Shown here one piece after another: positions 9,599 through 21,161 of a stretch of DNA of 64,000 bases. The stretch is from contig NZ_JASXSH010000007.1 of NCBI RefSeq assembly GCF_030315745.1, positions 62,001-126,000 on the forward strand, written 5' to 3'. How positions within the stretch are numbered: position 1 is the first letter of the stretch; every line of letters starts with the position of its first letter. The position numbers were made by a program, and so were the translations under genes. The notes beneath the pieces were generated by a model. It worked only from the letters and a program-made list of their open reading frames with translations, did not search any database and was not told where the DNA came from. This stretch comes from Gordonia heveisoli (GTDB lineage: Bacteria; Actinomycetota; Actinomycetes; Mycobacteriales; Mycobacteriaceae).

Positions 9599-9648
9599 GT
9601 CAGGTTCCGATGTCAGGTCCCGATGTCAGGTTCCGATGTCGGGTTCTG
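9599..9648. repeat. 13-bp tandem repeat overlapping the 3' end of a minus-strand gene
   Basis: Units GTCAGGTTCCGAT at 9599-9611, 9612-9624 (one change) and 9625-9637, plus a partial copy. The minus-strand stop codon at 9626-9628 lies within the array, so repeat number or slippage can alter that protein's last residues. Confidence 0.85.
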
Positions 9649-10489
9649 CCCCCTGGCAGTACAGCCACTGGTCGTTCTCTTTGAGGAACCGGACGTCGGC
9701 AGGCTCGGCCTCGGATCGGCGACTGCCCGCCTCCAGATGCACCAGGGCCCGTGCCTTGGCGAAGTTGCCGTCGATCGTCGGGGCGAGGACCGCGTCGATG
9801 ACCATGTTGCCCTCGCGGGTGGGTGCCTTTGCCTGCGTACGGTTCTCACTGCACACGGTGGCCCGGATGCGGGTGATGTCGCGAGAGTTGATCGCATCGA
9901 CGTAGTTCTGCAGCGCCTGGCGGATGGCAATCGAGTCGGTGCTGCCGCCGGGTGGCACGGTCGGGTAGGTGCCGGGCGTGGACGGATAGGTGTAGGTGTC
10001 CGACGGCGAGGTCAGGGTGCTGGAGTCGTCGGACAGGCTCGATGGGGTCGTCGACGATGCGGCGGTATCGGTGGAGTCGTCCGAGGACCCGGAGTTGGTC
10101 ACCAACAGTGTCACCACGACCGCGACGATCGCGCCGATGGCCAGCAGTCCGCCGACGACGGCGGCCACCTTCGGTCCCTTGCGGCGCGGAGGTTGTGGCG
10201 CACCGTACCCACCGCCACCGTACCCACCGCCACCGTACCCACCGCCGCCGTACCCGCCTGCACCGTATCCACCTGCACTGTAGTAGCCGCCGCCCGGGGG
10301 AGTGCCCGGTCGGTACTGACCTGTCAGACGCGGATCCGGTTGGTTGGCAACAGGTCCGGGTTGTGCACGGTGGCCCGGGTTCGGTGGCGCGGTGGGGTAC
10401 TGCGGGGGATAAGGCCGCGGAGCCGGTCGATATCCGCCCGGCTGCCCACCGGGCGTCATACCGCCCCCTGGGCCGGGTTGATAGGTCAT
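9626..10489 (-). CDS. Single-pass membrane protein with Gly-Tyr-rich cytoplasmic repeats
   Basis: 287 residues. The N-terminal 100 residues are Pro/Gly/Tyr-rich, with a GGYGG repeat at about residues 70-95. A basic PPRRKGPK anchor leads into one membrane segment (residues ~108-130, VAAVVGGLLAIGAIVAVVVTLLV). A Ser/Thr/Asp linker follows, then an external domain of ~110 residues (DSIAIRQALQNYVDAINSRDITRI through VRFLKENDQWLYC) that resembles the NTF2-like/DUF4878 domains common in mycobacterial envelope proteins. It carries two Cys. The function is unknown. It sits between sahH and tmk, which from memory are adjacent in M. tuberculosis. Confidence 0.72.
   Translation of the reverse strand: MTYQPGPGGGMTPGGQPGGYRPAPRPYPPQYPTAPPNPGHRAQPGPVANQPDPRLTGQYRPGTPPGGGYYSAGGYGAGGYGGGGYGGGGYGGGGYGAPQPPRRKGPKVAAVVGGLLAIGAIVAVVVTLLVTNSGSSDDSTDTAASSTTPSSLSDDSSTLTSPSDTYTYPSTPGTYPTVPPGGSTDSIAIRQALQNYVDAINSRDITRIRATVCSENRTQAKAPTREGNMVIDAVLAPTIDGNFAKARALVHLEAGSRRSEAEPADVRFLKENDQWLYCQGAEPDIGT
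10201..10275. repeat. Five 15-bp in-frame repeats (GGYGG coding)
   Basis: Units CACCGTACCCACCGC at 10201-10215, 10216-10230 and 10231-10245 are identical, and two diverged copies run to 10275. On the minus strand they encode the Gly-Gly-Tyr-Gly-Gly tract of the membrane protein. Confidence 0.92.
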
Positions 10490-10556
10490 CGCTCCACCTC
10501 CGCGAAAGTCATCGCTTCCAGGCTAGTCGTGCTGTTCGGGTACATCACCCCGCCAG

Positions 10557-11204
10557 TCATTCAGGCAGGAGATCGGCGGCCAGTGCCGCGATGTCGTGGC
10601 CGTCGAACTCGATCCACGGTGACGCCCAGCCACGTGCGGCGAGTTGCCGGTAGACGGCGTCGACGCGGGTCTGTAGGTCGTCGTCACGTTCGTAGAAGTC
10701 CCGCGTCCGTGCGGCGTCGGCCTCGGCGCGCGCGGCGGCACGCGCCCGCGCGAGTTCCACCGGGACGCCGAGGAGGACCTGACGGTCTGGGACGGGCATG
10801 CCGAAGCGGCCGAACTCCAGATCGGCGACCCACCGGGTCATCTCGCCGTCGGCGTCCTGCCCGAGTCGGGCGGCGTTATAGGCGGCGTTGGATGCCACAT
10901 AGCGATCGAGGATCACCACATCGGCTGTGTGTCGGGCCTTTTCGATGTCGGCGGCAGCGCCTGCCCGGTCCAGGGCGAACAACAGGGCCATTCCGTACAC
11001 GCTCTCGCGCAGATCGCCGTGTTCACCGTGCAGGGCCTCGGCGGCCAGATCTGCGGTGACCGAGGCGCCGTAACGCGGGAAGGTCAGCGTCGTCACCACC
11101 GCCCCCGCGCCACGCCACCGGTCGACGAGACCGGTCACCAAAGTGTTCTTCCCCGCCCCGTCGAGCCCTTCGACCGCGATCAGCTCTCCCACGCAGGGCA
11201 GCAT
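10557..11204 (-). CDS. tmk: Thymidylate kinase
   Basis: 215 residues from ATG 11204. A GTG at 11192 is also possible because the family usually begins just before LIAVEGLDGAGK. It phosphorylates dTMP to dTDP for DNA synthesis. The P-loop GLDGAGKNT is near residue 13, the substrate strand LTFPRYG follows, and DVVILDRYVASNAAYNAARLG matches the DR(Y/x) signature. The LID region has Arg-rich RARAAARAEADAARTRD. It is divergent from mtrA with about 110 bases between starts. No clear ribosome site precedes either candidate start. Confidence 0.9.
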   Translation of the reverse strand: MLPCVGELIAVEGLDGAGKNTLVTGLVDRWRGAGAVVTTLTFPRYGASVTADLAAEALHGEHGDLRESVYGMALLFALDRAGAAADIEKARHTADVVILDRYVASNAAYNAARLGQDADGEMTRWVADLEFGRFGMPVPDRQVLLGVPVELARARAAARAEADAARTRDFYERDDDLQTRVDAVYRQLAARGWASPWIEFDGHDIAALAADLLPE

Positions 11205-11314
11205 ATCCACGTCGGGTCGACGGGGGTGGTTGCGACCTGCCGCAGGCTCGACATCCGCAGCTCTGGGCGCGTCGATCACCACGGTTCGATCACGGGAGTG
11301 TCACCATAAGAGGT

Positions 11315-11992
11315 ATGAAGCCCCGCATTCTCGTCGTCGACGACGACGCCGCTCTCGCCGAGATGCTGACGATCGTGTTGCGCGGTGAGGGTTTCGAGCC
11401 CTTCGTGGTCGGTGATGGTACGCAGGCGTTGAGCGCGGTCCGTGAGATCCGGCCCGACCTCGTGCTGCTGGATCTGATGCTGCCCGGCATGAACGGGATC
11501 GACGTCTGCCGGGTGCTCCGTGCAGATTCGGGTGTGCCGATCGTGATGCTCACCGCGAAGTCCGACACCGTCGATATCGTCCTCGGCCTGGAATCGGGTG
11601 CCGACGATTACATGGTCAAGCCGTTCAAGCCGAAGGAACTCGTGGCGCGTGTGCGTGCCCGGCTGCGCCGGACCGACGAGGAGCCTGCCGAACTGCTGTC
11701 GATCGGACCTGTCGAGATCGACGTCCCCGCGCACAAGGTCACCCGGGACGGCGCGCCCATCTCGCTGACCCCGCTCGAATTCGATCTGCTGGTCGCGCTG
11801 GCGCGCAAGCCGCGCCAGGTCTTCACCCGCGACGTGCTGTTGGAGCAGGTCTGGGGTTATCGGCATCCGGCGGACACTAGACTCGTCAACGTGCATGTCC
11901 AGCGGTTGCGGGCGAAGGTCGAGACCGACCCGGAGAATCCCGAAGTGGTCCTCACGGTGAGGGGGGTCGGCTACAAGGCCGGCCCGCCGTGA
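11315..11992 (+). CDS. mtrA: DNA-binding response regulator MtrA
   Basis: 225 residues. The receiver domain has the acidic pocket DDD (residues 9-11), phospho-acceptor Asp53 in LLDLMLPG, Thr79-Ala in VMLTAKSD and Lys in [10 protein letters not shown] linker and an OmpR-type winged helix ([21 protein letters not shown] and [15 protein letters not shown]) follow. MtrA is the essential mycobacterial regulator of cell division, replication and envelope genes. AGAGGT precedes the ATG. The stop overlaps mtrB (GTGA), the usual mtrA-mtrB-lpqB operon. Confidence 0.97.
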   Translation: MKPRILVVDDDAALAEMLTIVLRGEGFEPFVVGDGTQALSAVREIRPDLVLLDLMLPGMNGIDVCRVLRADSGVPIVMLTAKSDTVDIVLGLESGADDYMVKPFKPKELVARVRARLRRTDEEPAELLSIGPVEIDVPAHKVTRDGAPISLTPLEFDLLVALARKPRQVFTRDVLLEQVWGYRHPADTRLVNVHVQRLRAKVETDPENPEVVLTVRGVGYKAGPP

Positions 11993-13662
11993 TCGGTCGA
12001 TCTCGGCGACGCGTCAACAGCACCTTCGGACGGTTCACCCGCGCGGCCGGCGCCCTCGGCCGGAGTTTCGGCCACATCTGGCGCCGATCTCTTCAGCTGC
12101 GCGTCGTGGTCTCGACGTTGGTGCTGTCGTTTGTCGTACTCCTGATCCTGGGTTTCGTGCTGATCAGTCAGATCACCGATCGCCTGCTCGACGTCAAGCT
12201 CGCCGCCGCGACCGAGGAGATCGATCGTGCGCGCGTCGCCGTCGAACGCGATCTGTCCACCGCCGACCGGAACATGTCGGTGCAGAATCGGCTACGGCAG
12301 ACCCGGTCGTTACTGACCGACCGGGACGCCGACTCGGCGCAGAGCTCTGGTGCGGTGGGCACTTTCGACACGGTGCTGCTGCTGAACGGATCGAATGCGT
12401 CTGCGGCGTCCGGGGTGGGGCCGATCGACGAGGTGCCCGCGACGCTGCGCGACATGGTGCAGGGCGGACAGGTCGCCTATCAGTACACCTCGGTCTCCGA
12501 CGGTCGAGGTGGGCATCAGCCGGCCTTGATCATCGGGTCGCCGACCAACGCGTCGGTGTCGGGACTTGAGCTGTATCTGGTGTTCCCGCTGACCAACGAG
12601 CAGAACACCGTCGACCTGGTGCGCGGCACCCTGCTGACCGGTGGCGTGGTGCTGCTGGGCCTTCTCGCCGCGATCGCTTGGCTGGTGTCCCGGCAGGTGG
12701 TGCTGCCGGTGCGGTCGGCATCCCGGATCGCGGTGCGTTTCGCCGACGGCCGGCTCAAGGAGCGGATGCCGGTACGTGGCGAGGACGACATGGCCCGGTT
12801 GGCGATGTCCTTCAACGACATGGCCGAGAGCCTGTCCAAACAGATCACCCACCTCGAGGAGTTCGGTGGTCTGCAGCGTCAGTTCACCTCCGATGTCAGT
12901 CACGAGCTGCGTACGCCGCTGACCACGGTGCGGATGGCCAGTGACGTTCTCTACGAGGGCCGCGAAGATCTCGACCCGGTGCGCAAGCGGTCGGTGGAAC
13001 TGTTGGACAAGGAACTCGACCGGTTCGAGACACTGCTCAACGAATTGCTGGAGATTTCCCGCCACGACGCGGGTATGGCCGAACTGGCCGCCGAGCGGAT
13101 GGATATGGGGATCCCGATCGACGGAGCACTCGCAACCGTCCGGCATCTGGCCGAAGACACCGGCACCGAGCTGGTGCTGGACCTGCCCGACGAGCCGGTC
13201 ATCGCCGAGATCGACCCGCGTCGCGTCGAACGTATTCTGCGCAATCTGCTGGCCAACGCCATCGACCACGGGGAACGCCGACCGGTGACGCTGACGATGC
13301 GGTCCGACGGCGATGCCGTCGCGCTGACGGTCCGCGATCAGGGCATCGGATTGCGTCCGGGGGAGGAAAAGTTGGTGTTCAACCGGTTCTGGCGTTCGGA
13401 TCCGTCGCGATTCCGGCGTTCGGGTGGCACCGGCCTCGGGCTGGCGATCAGTATCGAGGACGCACGTCTGCATCAGGGCAGGCTGGAGGCGTGGGGTGAA
13501 CCCGGCAACGGAGCCTGCTTCCGGCTGACGTTGCCGCTGGTACGCGGACACAAGGTGCTGGGTTCACCGCTGCCGCTCAAGCCGGTCGGTTCGGCCACCC
13601 GCAACCCCGGTACCCGCGCCGGGCGGTCGGGGTCTCCGTCGACAGGGGCCGACGATGTGTGA
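11989..13662 (+). CDS. mtrB: Sensor histidine kinase MtrB
   Basis: 557 residues. There is an N-terminal membrane segment ([21 protein letters not shown]), an external sensor region, a second segment ([19 protein letters not shown]), then HAMP, HisKA and HATPase domains. The H-box [12 protein letters not shown] puts the phosphorylated His at residue 305. The N box (LLANAIDHG) and G boxes ([15 protein letters not shown]) are intact. It phosphorylates MtrA in response to septal or envelope cues. The GTG start overlaps the mtrA stop, and the end overlaps lpqB by 8 bases, so all three are translationally coupled. Confidence 0.96.
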   Translation: MIGRSRRRVNSTFGRFTRAAGALGRSFGHIWRRSLQLRVVVSTLVLSFVVLLILGFVLISQITDRLLDVKLAAATEEIDRARVAVERDLSTADRNMSVQNRLRQTRSLLTDRDADSAQSSGAVGTFDTVLLLNGSNASAASGVGPIDEVPATLRDMVQGGQVAYQYTSVSDGRGGHQPALIIGSPTNASVSGLELYLVFPLTNEQNTVDLVRGTLLTGGVVLLGLLAAIAWLVSRQVVLPVRSASRIAVRFADGRLKERMPVRGEDDMARLAMSFNDMAESLSKQITHLEEFGGLQRQFTSDVSHELRTPLTTVRMASDVLYEGREDLDPVRKRSVELLDKELDRFETLLNELLEISRHDAGMAELAAERMDMGIPIDGALATVRHLAEDTGTELVLDLPDEPVIAEIDPRRVERILRNLLANAIDHGERRPVTLTMRSDGDAVALTVRDQGIGLRPGEEKLVFNRFWRSDPSRFRRSGGTGLGLAISIEDARLHQGRLEAWGEPGNGACFRLTLPLVRGHKVLGSPLPLKPVGSATRNPGTRAGRSGSPSTGADDV

Positions 13663-15412
13663 GCCGCGAGCGCGACGGGGCGCCTTCGGCATCACCGGTG
13701 TCGGATGGGTGATCGTCGTGGTGGCGATGCTGGTCGCCGGTTGCGGTGCGGTCCCCAACAACTCCTCGCCGCAGCCGATCAAGTCGTTCCAGCGGGAGGG
13801 ACCGACCGACGCGGTCCCGGTACCGCAATCCGACATGGATCCCGAGGCGTTGGTCCGGTCCTTCCTCAAGGCCACCGCGGACCCGAAGTCGGGACATCGC
13901 GCGGCCCGCAAATTCCTGACACCGGCGTCCTCGAAGCTGTGGGACGACCGCGGTGATGCCCTGATTCTCGACGAGATCAGCATTTTCGTCGATCAGCGCA
14001 ACGAAGATGTGGTGCGGATGCGCGTGATCGGCGACAACTACGGCACCCTGCACGCCAACGGTCAGCTCATCCCCGCGGACGGTCGGGTGGAAACCAGCAT
14101 CAGCCTGGTGCGGGTGCGCGGCCAGTGGCGAATCGACGGCGCGCTCCCGCGGGGCTCGATGGTCGACCGTGATCAGTTCGAGGCGTCATACCGACCGGTG
14201 TCGCTGTACTTCGCCGATCGGGCTGCTCAGCACCTGGTGCCCGATCCGCGGTGGCTGTACGCCGGTGAGAACAGTGATCCGACAGTTCTGGTCAACCGGC
14301 TGATCGCCGGCCCGTCGACCGACCTGGCCGGCGCGGTGGGCAACGCGCTCCCGCCGGGAACAGCATTGCGCGGACCGGTGACGCCGCTGTCCGGTGGCGG
14401 TGTCCGGATCGAGCTGACCGGGCTCGGCAATCCGTCCAACCGTGATCGGACGACGCTCGCCGCACAGATCGTCTGGACCCTGTCCGGTGCCGAGGTCAGC
14501 GGCCCCTATGTGATCAACGCCGACGGCGCGCCGCTGGTCGCCGAGCGGGCGTCGGGGTGGCAGACGGCCGACGTCAGTGCACTCGACCCGACGGCCGTAC
14601 CGGCCACCGAGGTCGGTCTCGACATCGTCAGTGGCGGTGCGCTACTCGCGGTCGCGGAGAGCGCGACGACACCGGTTCCGGGGCCGCTGGGGGTCGCACG
14701 CGATGTCGTCTCGGCCGACATCTCGGCCGACGGCACACGCGTCGCCGCGGTGTCGGGGGTCCCCGGGCGCACACCTCGATACCGGTTGTCCATCGGCGAC
14801 TACGGCGGCGACGTCGCGGAGGTGATCGCCGGGCGCAGTATCACCCGCCCGTCCTTCGGCGCCGGTCCGGACACGGTGTGGGCGGTGGTCGACGGGCGGC
14901 CGATGCGCTGGCTGCGCGACGGCCAGGGCACCTCGATGGTGCCGGTCGACACCTCGGCGGTCGCCGGTGCCGTGCGCGGCGACATCGGCGAGCTGCAGAT
15001 CGCGCCGGACGGCGTGCGAGCGGCGCTCCTGGTTGCCGGGCAGGTCGTCTTCGCGGTCGTGTCGATGAATGCCGACGGTCAGGTGTCGTTGACCAGTCCA
15101 CGGATCGCCGCCTACAACATCGGCAATCGTGTGGTCTCGATCGCCTGGGCGTCGTCGACCACTTTGATGGTGGCGCGCGAAGCCCCGGATTCTCCGGTTG
15201 TGCAACTGTCCGTCAACGGCACTCCCGCGGTGGGATTGCTCAGCGGCAACGTGTCTCCGCCGGTGCGAGCGGTCGCGGCGAATTCGACGACGGTGTACGT
15301 CGGCGACCAGCGTGGGGTGTTGCGATTGGGCAGTACCAACGGCCAGCCCGACCAGTACTGGACCGAGGTGGAACCGGCGATGATCCCCGGTGCGGTCCCG
15401 CTGCTGCCCTGA
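13655..15412 (+). CDS. lpqB: Lipoprotein LpqB, MtrAB accessory factor
   Basis: 585 residues. The N-terminal signal [13 protein letters not shown] has a lipobox with Cys30, so it is a predicted membrane lipoprotein. A GerMN domain lies around residues 185-290 (YLYAGENSD-like region, [23 protein letters not shown]), followed by the LpqB beta-propeller (residues ~330-585, repeated [12 protein letters not shown] and [13 protein letters not shown] strands). In mycobacteria LpqB interacts with the external domain of MtrB and tunes MtrA phosphorylation. Last gene of the operon, convergent with the comF-like gene. Confidence 0.95.
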   Translation: MCEPRARRGAFGITGVGWVIVVVAMLVAGCGAVPNNSSPQPIKSFQREGPTDAVPVPQSDMDPEALVRSFLKATADPKSGHRAARKFLTPASSKLWDDRGDALILDEISIFVDQRNEDVVRMRVIGDNYGTLHANGQLIPADGRVETSISLVRVRGQWRIDGALPRGSMVDRDQFEASYRPVSLYFADRAAQHLVPDPRWLYAGENSDPTVLVNRLIAGPSTDLAGAVGNALPPGTALRGPVTPLSGGGVRIELTGLGNPSNRDRTTLAAQIVWTLSGAEVSGPYVINADGAPLVAERASGWQTADVSALDPTAVPATEVGLDIVSGGALLAVAESATTPVPGPLGVARDVVSADISADGTRVAAVSGVPGRTPRYRLSIGDYGGDVAEVIAGRSITRPSFGAGPDTVWAVVDGRPMRWLRDGQGTSMVPVDTSAVAGAVRGDIGELQIAPDGVRAALLVAGQVVFAVVSMNADGQVSLTSPRIAAYNIGNRVVSIAWASSTTLMVAREAPDSPVVQLSVNGTPAVGLLSGNVSPPVRAVAANSTTVYVGDQRGVLRLGSTNGQPDQYWTEVEPAMIPGAVPLLP

Positions 15413-15440
15413 CCGGGCGGATCGGTTCACCATCGGCCGC

Positions 15441-16136
15441 TCACGCCACGGCTATCACCACCGCGGCCGCCACCCGGTGACCGCCTGTGGTGAGCACCCG
15501 CACCGATTCGGCGACGGTCGCCCCGGTGGTCAGCACATCGTCGACGACGATGGTGACATCGTCCGCCCCCGGCGCTCGGGCCGACGGGCTCGGCCGTACC
15601 GCACCGCGTAGGTTACGGGCCCGTTCTCGTGCGTCGAGGCCTGCCGAATCGCGCGTACCGGCGGCGATCATCAACGTCGGCTGGAGCCGTACCCCGGCTC
15701 CGAGGGCCTCGGCCGCGTGCCGAGCGATGGTCAGCACCGGGTCGCCACCGCGGCGCCGGGCGGCAAGACGTCGGGTGGGGGCGGGGACGACGAGCAGCCG
15801 GGCGGCATCGGGTAGTTCGGCCCACCGGGCGAGGGTGGTGATGGCGCGGGCCAGGGCGAGCCCGAGTGGTTCGGCGAGGTCGCGCCTGCCGTGTTCCTTG
15901 AGCGCGATGACTGCGTGCCGGTGCGGTCCGCGGTAGCGTCCGAGCGCCCACACCGGCACATGCGGAGACACGCGCGGGACACATTCGATCGGGGTATCCG
16001 ACAACCGGCGCGCACAGCGGGCGCACCAGTGTCGGCCGGCACGCCCACAACCACCACAGGTCACTGGCACGACGAGGTCGGCGCCCGCCCGCATGGTGGC
16101 ACTCAACAGTGCGCGTGGTCCTCGGTCCTCGTCCAT
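15441..16136 (-). CDS. ComF-family phosphoribosyltransferase-like protein
   Basis: 231 residues from ATG 16136. A GTG at 16214 would add 26 residues of weak character. The N-terminus has a zinc-ribbon pattern CGGCGRAGRHWCARC. The C-terminal half is a type I phosphoribosyltransferase fold, with the PRPP loop VTIVVDDVLTTGATVAE. ComF proteins act in DNA uptake in competent bacteria. In actinobacteria the role is unproven. It occupies the same lpqB-hpf interval as Rv3242c, as I recall. Confidence 0.87.
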   Translation of the reverse strand: MDEDRGPRALLSATMRAGADLVVPVTCGGCGRAGRHWCARCARRLSDTPIECVPRVSPHVPVWALGRYRGPHRHAVIALKEHGRRDLAEPLGLALARAITTLARWAELPDAARLLVVPAPTRRLAARRRGGDPVLTIARHAAEALGAGVRLQPTLMIAAGTRDSAGLDARERARNLRGAVRPSPSARAPGADDVTIVVDDVLTTGATVAESVRVLTTGGHRVAAAVVIAVA

Positions 16137-16532
16137 CGCTGCCGACGGTAGCCGCCGGCCGGGGGATCGGCGCACGGCTGTCCACAGGGAAATCGCGCGA
16201 GCACGGGGGACCAAAGACCTGTATCGAATATCTCGGCGCGCGGTGCGTGGAAACGTGGCCGCGCGGCGAACTTCCGGCTACGGTCGGGGGTATAGCCGGT
16301 TGCCCGCGACTACAAGGTCGATCTCGACTCGGAGTTCATCTCGACTCGGAGTTCTCGACTTCAGGGTTCTCGCGAGAGGCGGACCGGCCGGCGAGGAGGT
16401 GATGCCCCTGCAACTGGGTGCCAGCCATCGGTTGGCATGGCCACTTTTCCCGATGTCGACGGATTTGTCAGTGCGACAAAAGATCACGGCAGACCGATCG
16501 GGGTCGGGGAGTTCTTTCCAGGAGGTAGTTGA
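16137..16532. other. Non-coding interval upstream of hpf
   Basis: About 396 bases without a convincing gene, between the divergent comF-like and hpf starts. It holds a perfect 17-bp tandem duplication (16321-16354) and a short inverted repeat at 16464-16480 (arms TTTGTC and GACAAA, 5-base spacer) about 50 bases before hpf. A long 5' leader for hpf is likely. Confidence 0.6.
16321..16354. repeat. Perfect 17-bp tandem duplication
   Basis: ATCTCGACTCGGAGTTC occurs twice head to tail (16321-16337, 16338-16354), followed by a further partial TCGACTT copy. It lies in the hpf upstream region. Confidence 0.95.
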
Positions 16533-17354
16533 ATGTCGACAGTCATCCACCGCAAAGGCCAGCGCGAGTCCAAGGTCGGCGACGTGCGTGCCGCAGACCT
16601 GCCCGATGCGCAGGCTTCCCCCGATTCGCAGGGTTCCGAGGACTCCTACGATCCGGAGTTCGCGTTCGTCCTCCCGCCCGGCACCGTTGAGTCGGAAGAT
16701 CCCGCTCAACCCGATGCCGCCCTCAACTTCAGCGGTCGCAACGTCGAGATCCCTGACCACTATCGCGTGTACGTCGGCGACAAACTCGCCCGTCTCGAAC
16801 GATTCGATCCGTCGATCTACCGCTTCGACATCGAGCTCTATCACGAACGCAACCGACGGCAGGCCAAGGCCTGCCAGCAGGTGGAGATCACCGCGACCGG
16901 CAAGGGGCCGATCGTGCGTGCGCAGGCCTGCGGTGAGAATTTCTATGCCGCACTTGAGAATACGTTGGCTCGTCTCGAGGCGAGGCTGCGTCGGGTCAAA
17001 GACCGTCGGCGGGTGCACCACGGCACCCGTAGGCCGATCTCGGTGGCCGAGGCGACCGAGATCGGTGCGCCCCCGCTGCGTGAGGACCAGTTGTCGGTCG
17101 ACGGATTCGTCGGCGATCCCGGACGCTCGGCGATCACCGAGAAGACCTATGACGACGGCGTCGCCGACTACGCCCCCGGCCAGGTGGTGCGTATCAAGGA
17201 GCATCCGGCGGTCCCGATGACCGTGGACGACGCGCTCTACGAGATGGAACTCGTCGGCCACGACTTCTTCCTCTTCCACGACAAGGAGACAGACAAACCG
17301 TCGGTGGTGTACCGCAGGCACGCCTTCGACTATGGGCTGATCCGGCTGGCCTGA
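16533..17354 (+). CDS. hpf: Long-form ribosome hibernation promoting factor
   Basis: 273 residues with an AGGAGG ribosome site seven bases before the ATG. The N-terminal ~60 residues are a polar extension. The HPF/YfiA domain follows (NFSGRNVEIPDHYRVYVGDKLARLERFD through ENTLARLEARLRRVKDRRR), then a linker and the long-form C-terminal dimerisation domain (VRIKEHPAVPMTVDDALYEMELVGHDFFLFHD through VVYRRHAFDYGLIRL). Long HPF dimerises 70S ribosomes into inactive 100S particles, or stabilises 70S in mycobacteria. The extended N-terminus is typical of actinobacteria. Terminator at 17377-17409. Confidence 0.94.
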   Translation: MSTVIHRKGQRESKVGDVRAADLPDAQASPDSQGSEDSYDPEFAFVLPPGTVESEDPAQPDAALNFSGRNVEIPDHYRVYVGDKLARLERFDPSIYRFDIELYHERNRRQAKACQQVEITATGKGPIVRAQACGENFYAALENTLARLEARLRRVKDRRRVHHGTRRPISVAEATEIGAPPLREDQLSVDGFVGDPGRSAITEKTYDDGVADYAPGQVVRIKEHPAVPMTVDDALYEMELVGHDFFLFHDKETDKPSVVYRRHAFDYGLIRLA

Positions 17355-17376
17355 CCGGCCGCCCCATCTCCCGACA

Positions 17377-17409
17377 ACGGGCCGCGACTGCGATGCAGTC
17401 GCGGCCCGT
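17377..17409 (+). terminator. Hairpin terminator after hpf
   Basis: A perfect 15-bp stem (17377-17391 with 17395-17409) and a 3-base GAT loop, 22 bases after the hpf stop. There is no T tract, as is common in high-GC actinobacteria. Confidence 0.85.
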
Positions 17410-17547
17410 CGCCGCCCCGCTCGCGGCTCCGGCTGCAACCCCTGGTTGTTTGTGCCCGTACCATGTCAAGAGGTCTGTCGGTCACCGCGGGAGAGCGGGG
17501 GCTGTCGCAGCCGGTAACCCTGTGTCGACAACCAAGAGGATTGCCCA

Positions 17548-20379
<2,832 letters not shown>

Positions 20380-20420
20380 CCGCGACCGTCGCCGTGGTCT
20401 GACGAATCCCGATCCACGCT

Positions 20421-20459
20421 CCTGACGCCCACCGCCGTTCGCCGGCGGTGGGCGTCAGG
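20421..20459 (+). terminator. Hairpin terminator after secA
   Basis: A perfect 17-bp stem (20421-20437 with 20443-20459) and a 5-base loop TTCGC, 41 bases after the secA stop. Confidence 0.88.
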
Positions 20460-20498
20460 CGTTGTCGCGGGCGTCGGGCGTTGCGGTGATCGCCGAAA

Positions 20499-21119
20499 GT
20501 GGAACCGGATCGGGATGCGCTGCGTCGGTTCTACATGGAGATCACGAAAGTCCGGGTCCGGCCGGCGCCGCCGTATGAACATCCCGCAGGTATGCGCGTG
20601 CCGGTGCCGCTGGCCGCATCGGTGCGCGGGCCAGACGCTGCGCGGCGGGTACCGGAGACCCCTCGCGGGCCCACGTCGCCGGGTCCGGGGCGTTCCTCGA
20701 CGGCGGGGGCCGCTCGTGACGCCCACTGTTTCGCCATCGGGGCGTGCCGCGTGCTGTTCGAGGTGGTCGAAGGGCGCCGGGGTATCGGTCAGCTCACCGG
20801 CACCGCGTCGGCGGCGGTGGTCGACCAGGTGGCCGGATTGGTGCGGCATAACGCTTTTCGGGGCAGCGGACTGTCGGTGACCACATTGCGGCGAGTGCAT
20901 GTGCAACTGTGTGACGCCACGGCCGCCGAAGTGTTCGGCAGCTACACCACCGGTGAGCGGGTGCGGGCCTTCGCCGCCCGCATCGAATGTCTGCCCCGCC
21001 GAGTCCGCGTCGACGAGGGGTGCCGTTCCGGACGCGCGGGTGCGGCGGGTTGGCCCCGACCTCCGGTGTTGGGCAGGGTGGAGTATCGCTGGCAACTCGT
21101 CGAGGTGACGCTCGCGTGA
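20499..21119 (+). CDS. Rv3235-family small conserved protein
   Basis: 206 residues from GTG 20499, with an ATG at 20535 as alternative start. The N-terminal half is Arg/Pro-rich and probably disordered. The C-terminal half has the conserved pattern ACRVLFEVVEGRRGIGQLTG, VVDQVAGLVRH, RRVHVQLCDATAAEVFGSY, RVRAFAARIE and RWQLVEVTLA, which I recognise as the actinobacterial Rv3235 family. Members sit next to secA1 and a WS/DGAT gene in mycobacteria, as here. The biochemical role is unknown; the pairing with secA suggests an export link but proves nothing. Confidence 0.75.
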   Translation: MEPDRDALRRFYMEITKVRVRPAPPYEHPAGMRVPVPLAASVRGPDAARRVPETPRGPTSPGPGRSSTAGAARDAHCFAIGACRVLFEVVEGRRGIGQLTGTASAAVVDQVAGLVRHNAFRGSGLSVTTLRRVHVQLCDATAAEVFGSYTTGERVRAFAARIECLPRRVRVDEGCRSGRAGAAGWPRPPVLGRVEYRWQLVEVTLA

Positions 21120-21161
21120 TGCGGGCCTGGAATGGGGCCGACGCGCACTAGGATCGGTTCC

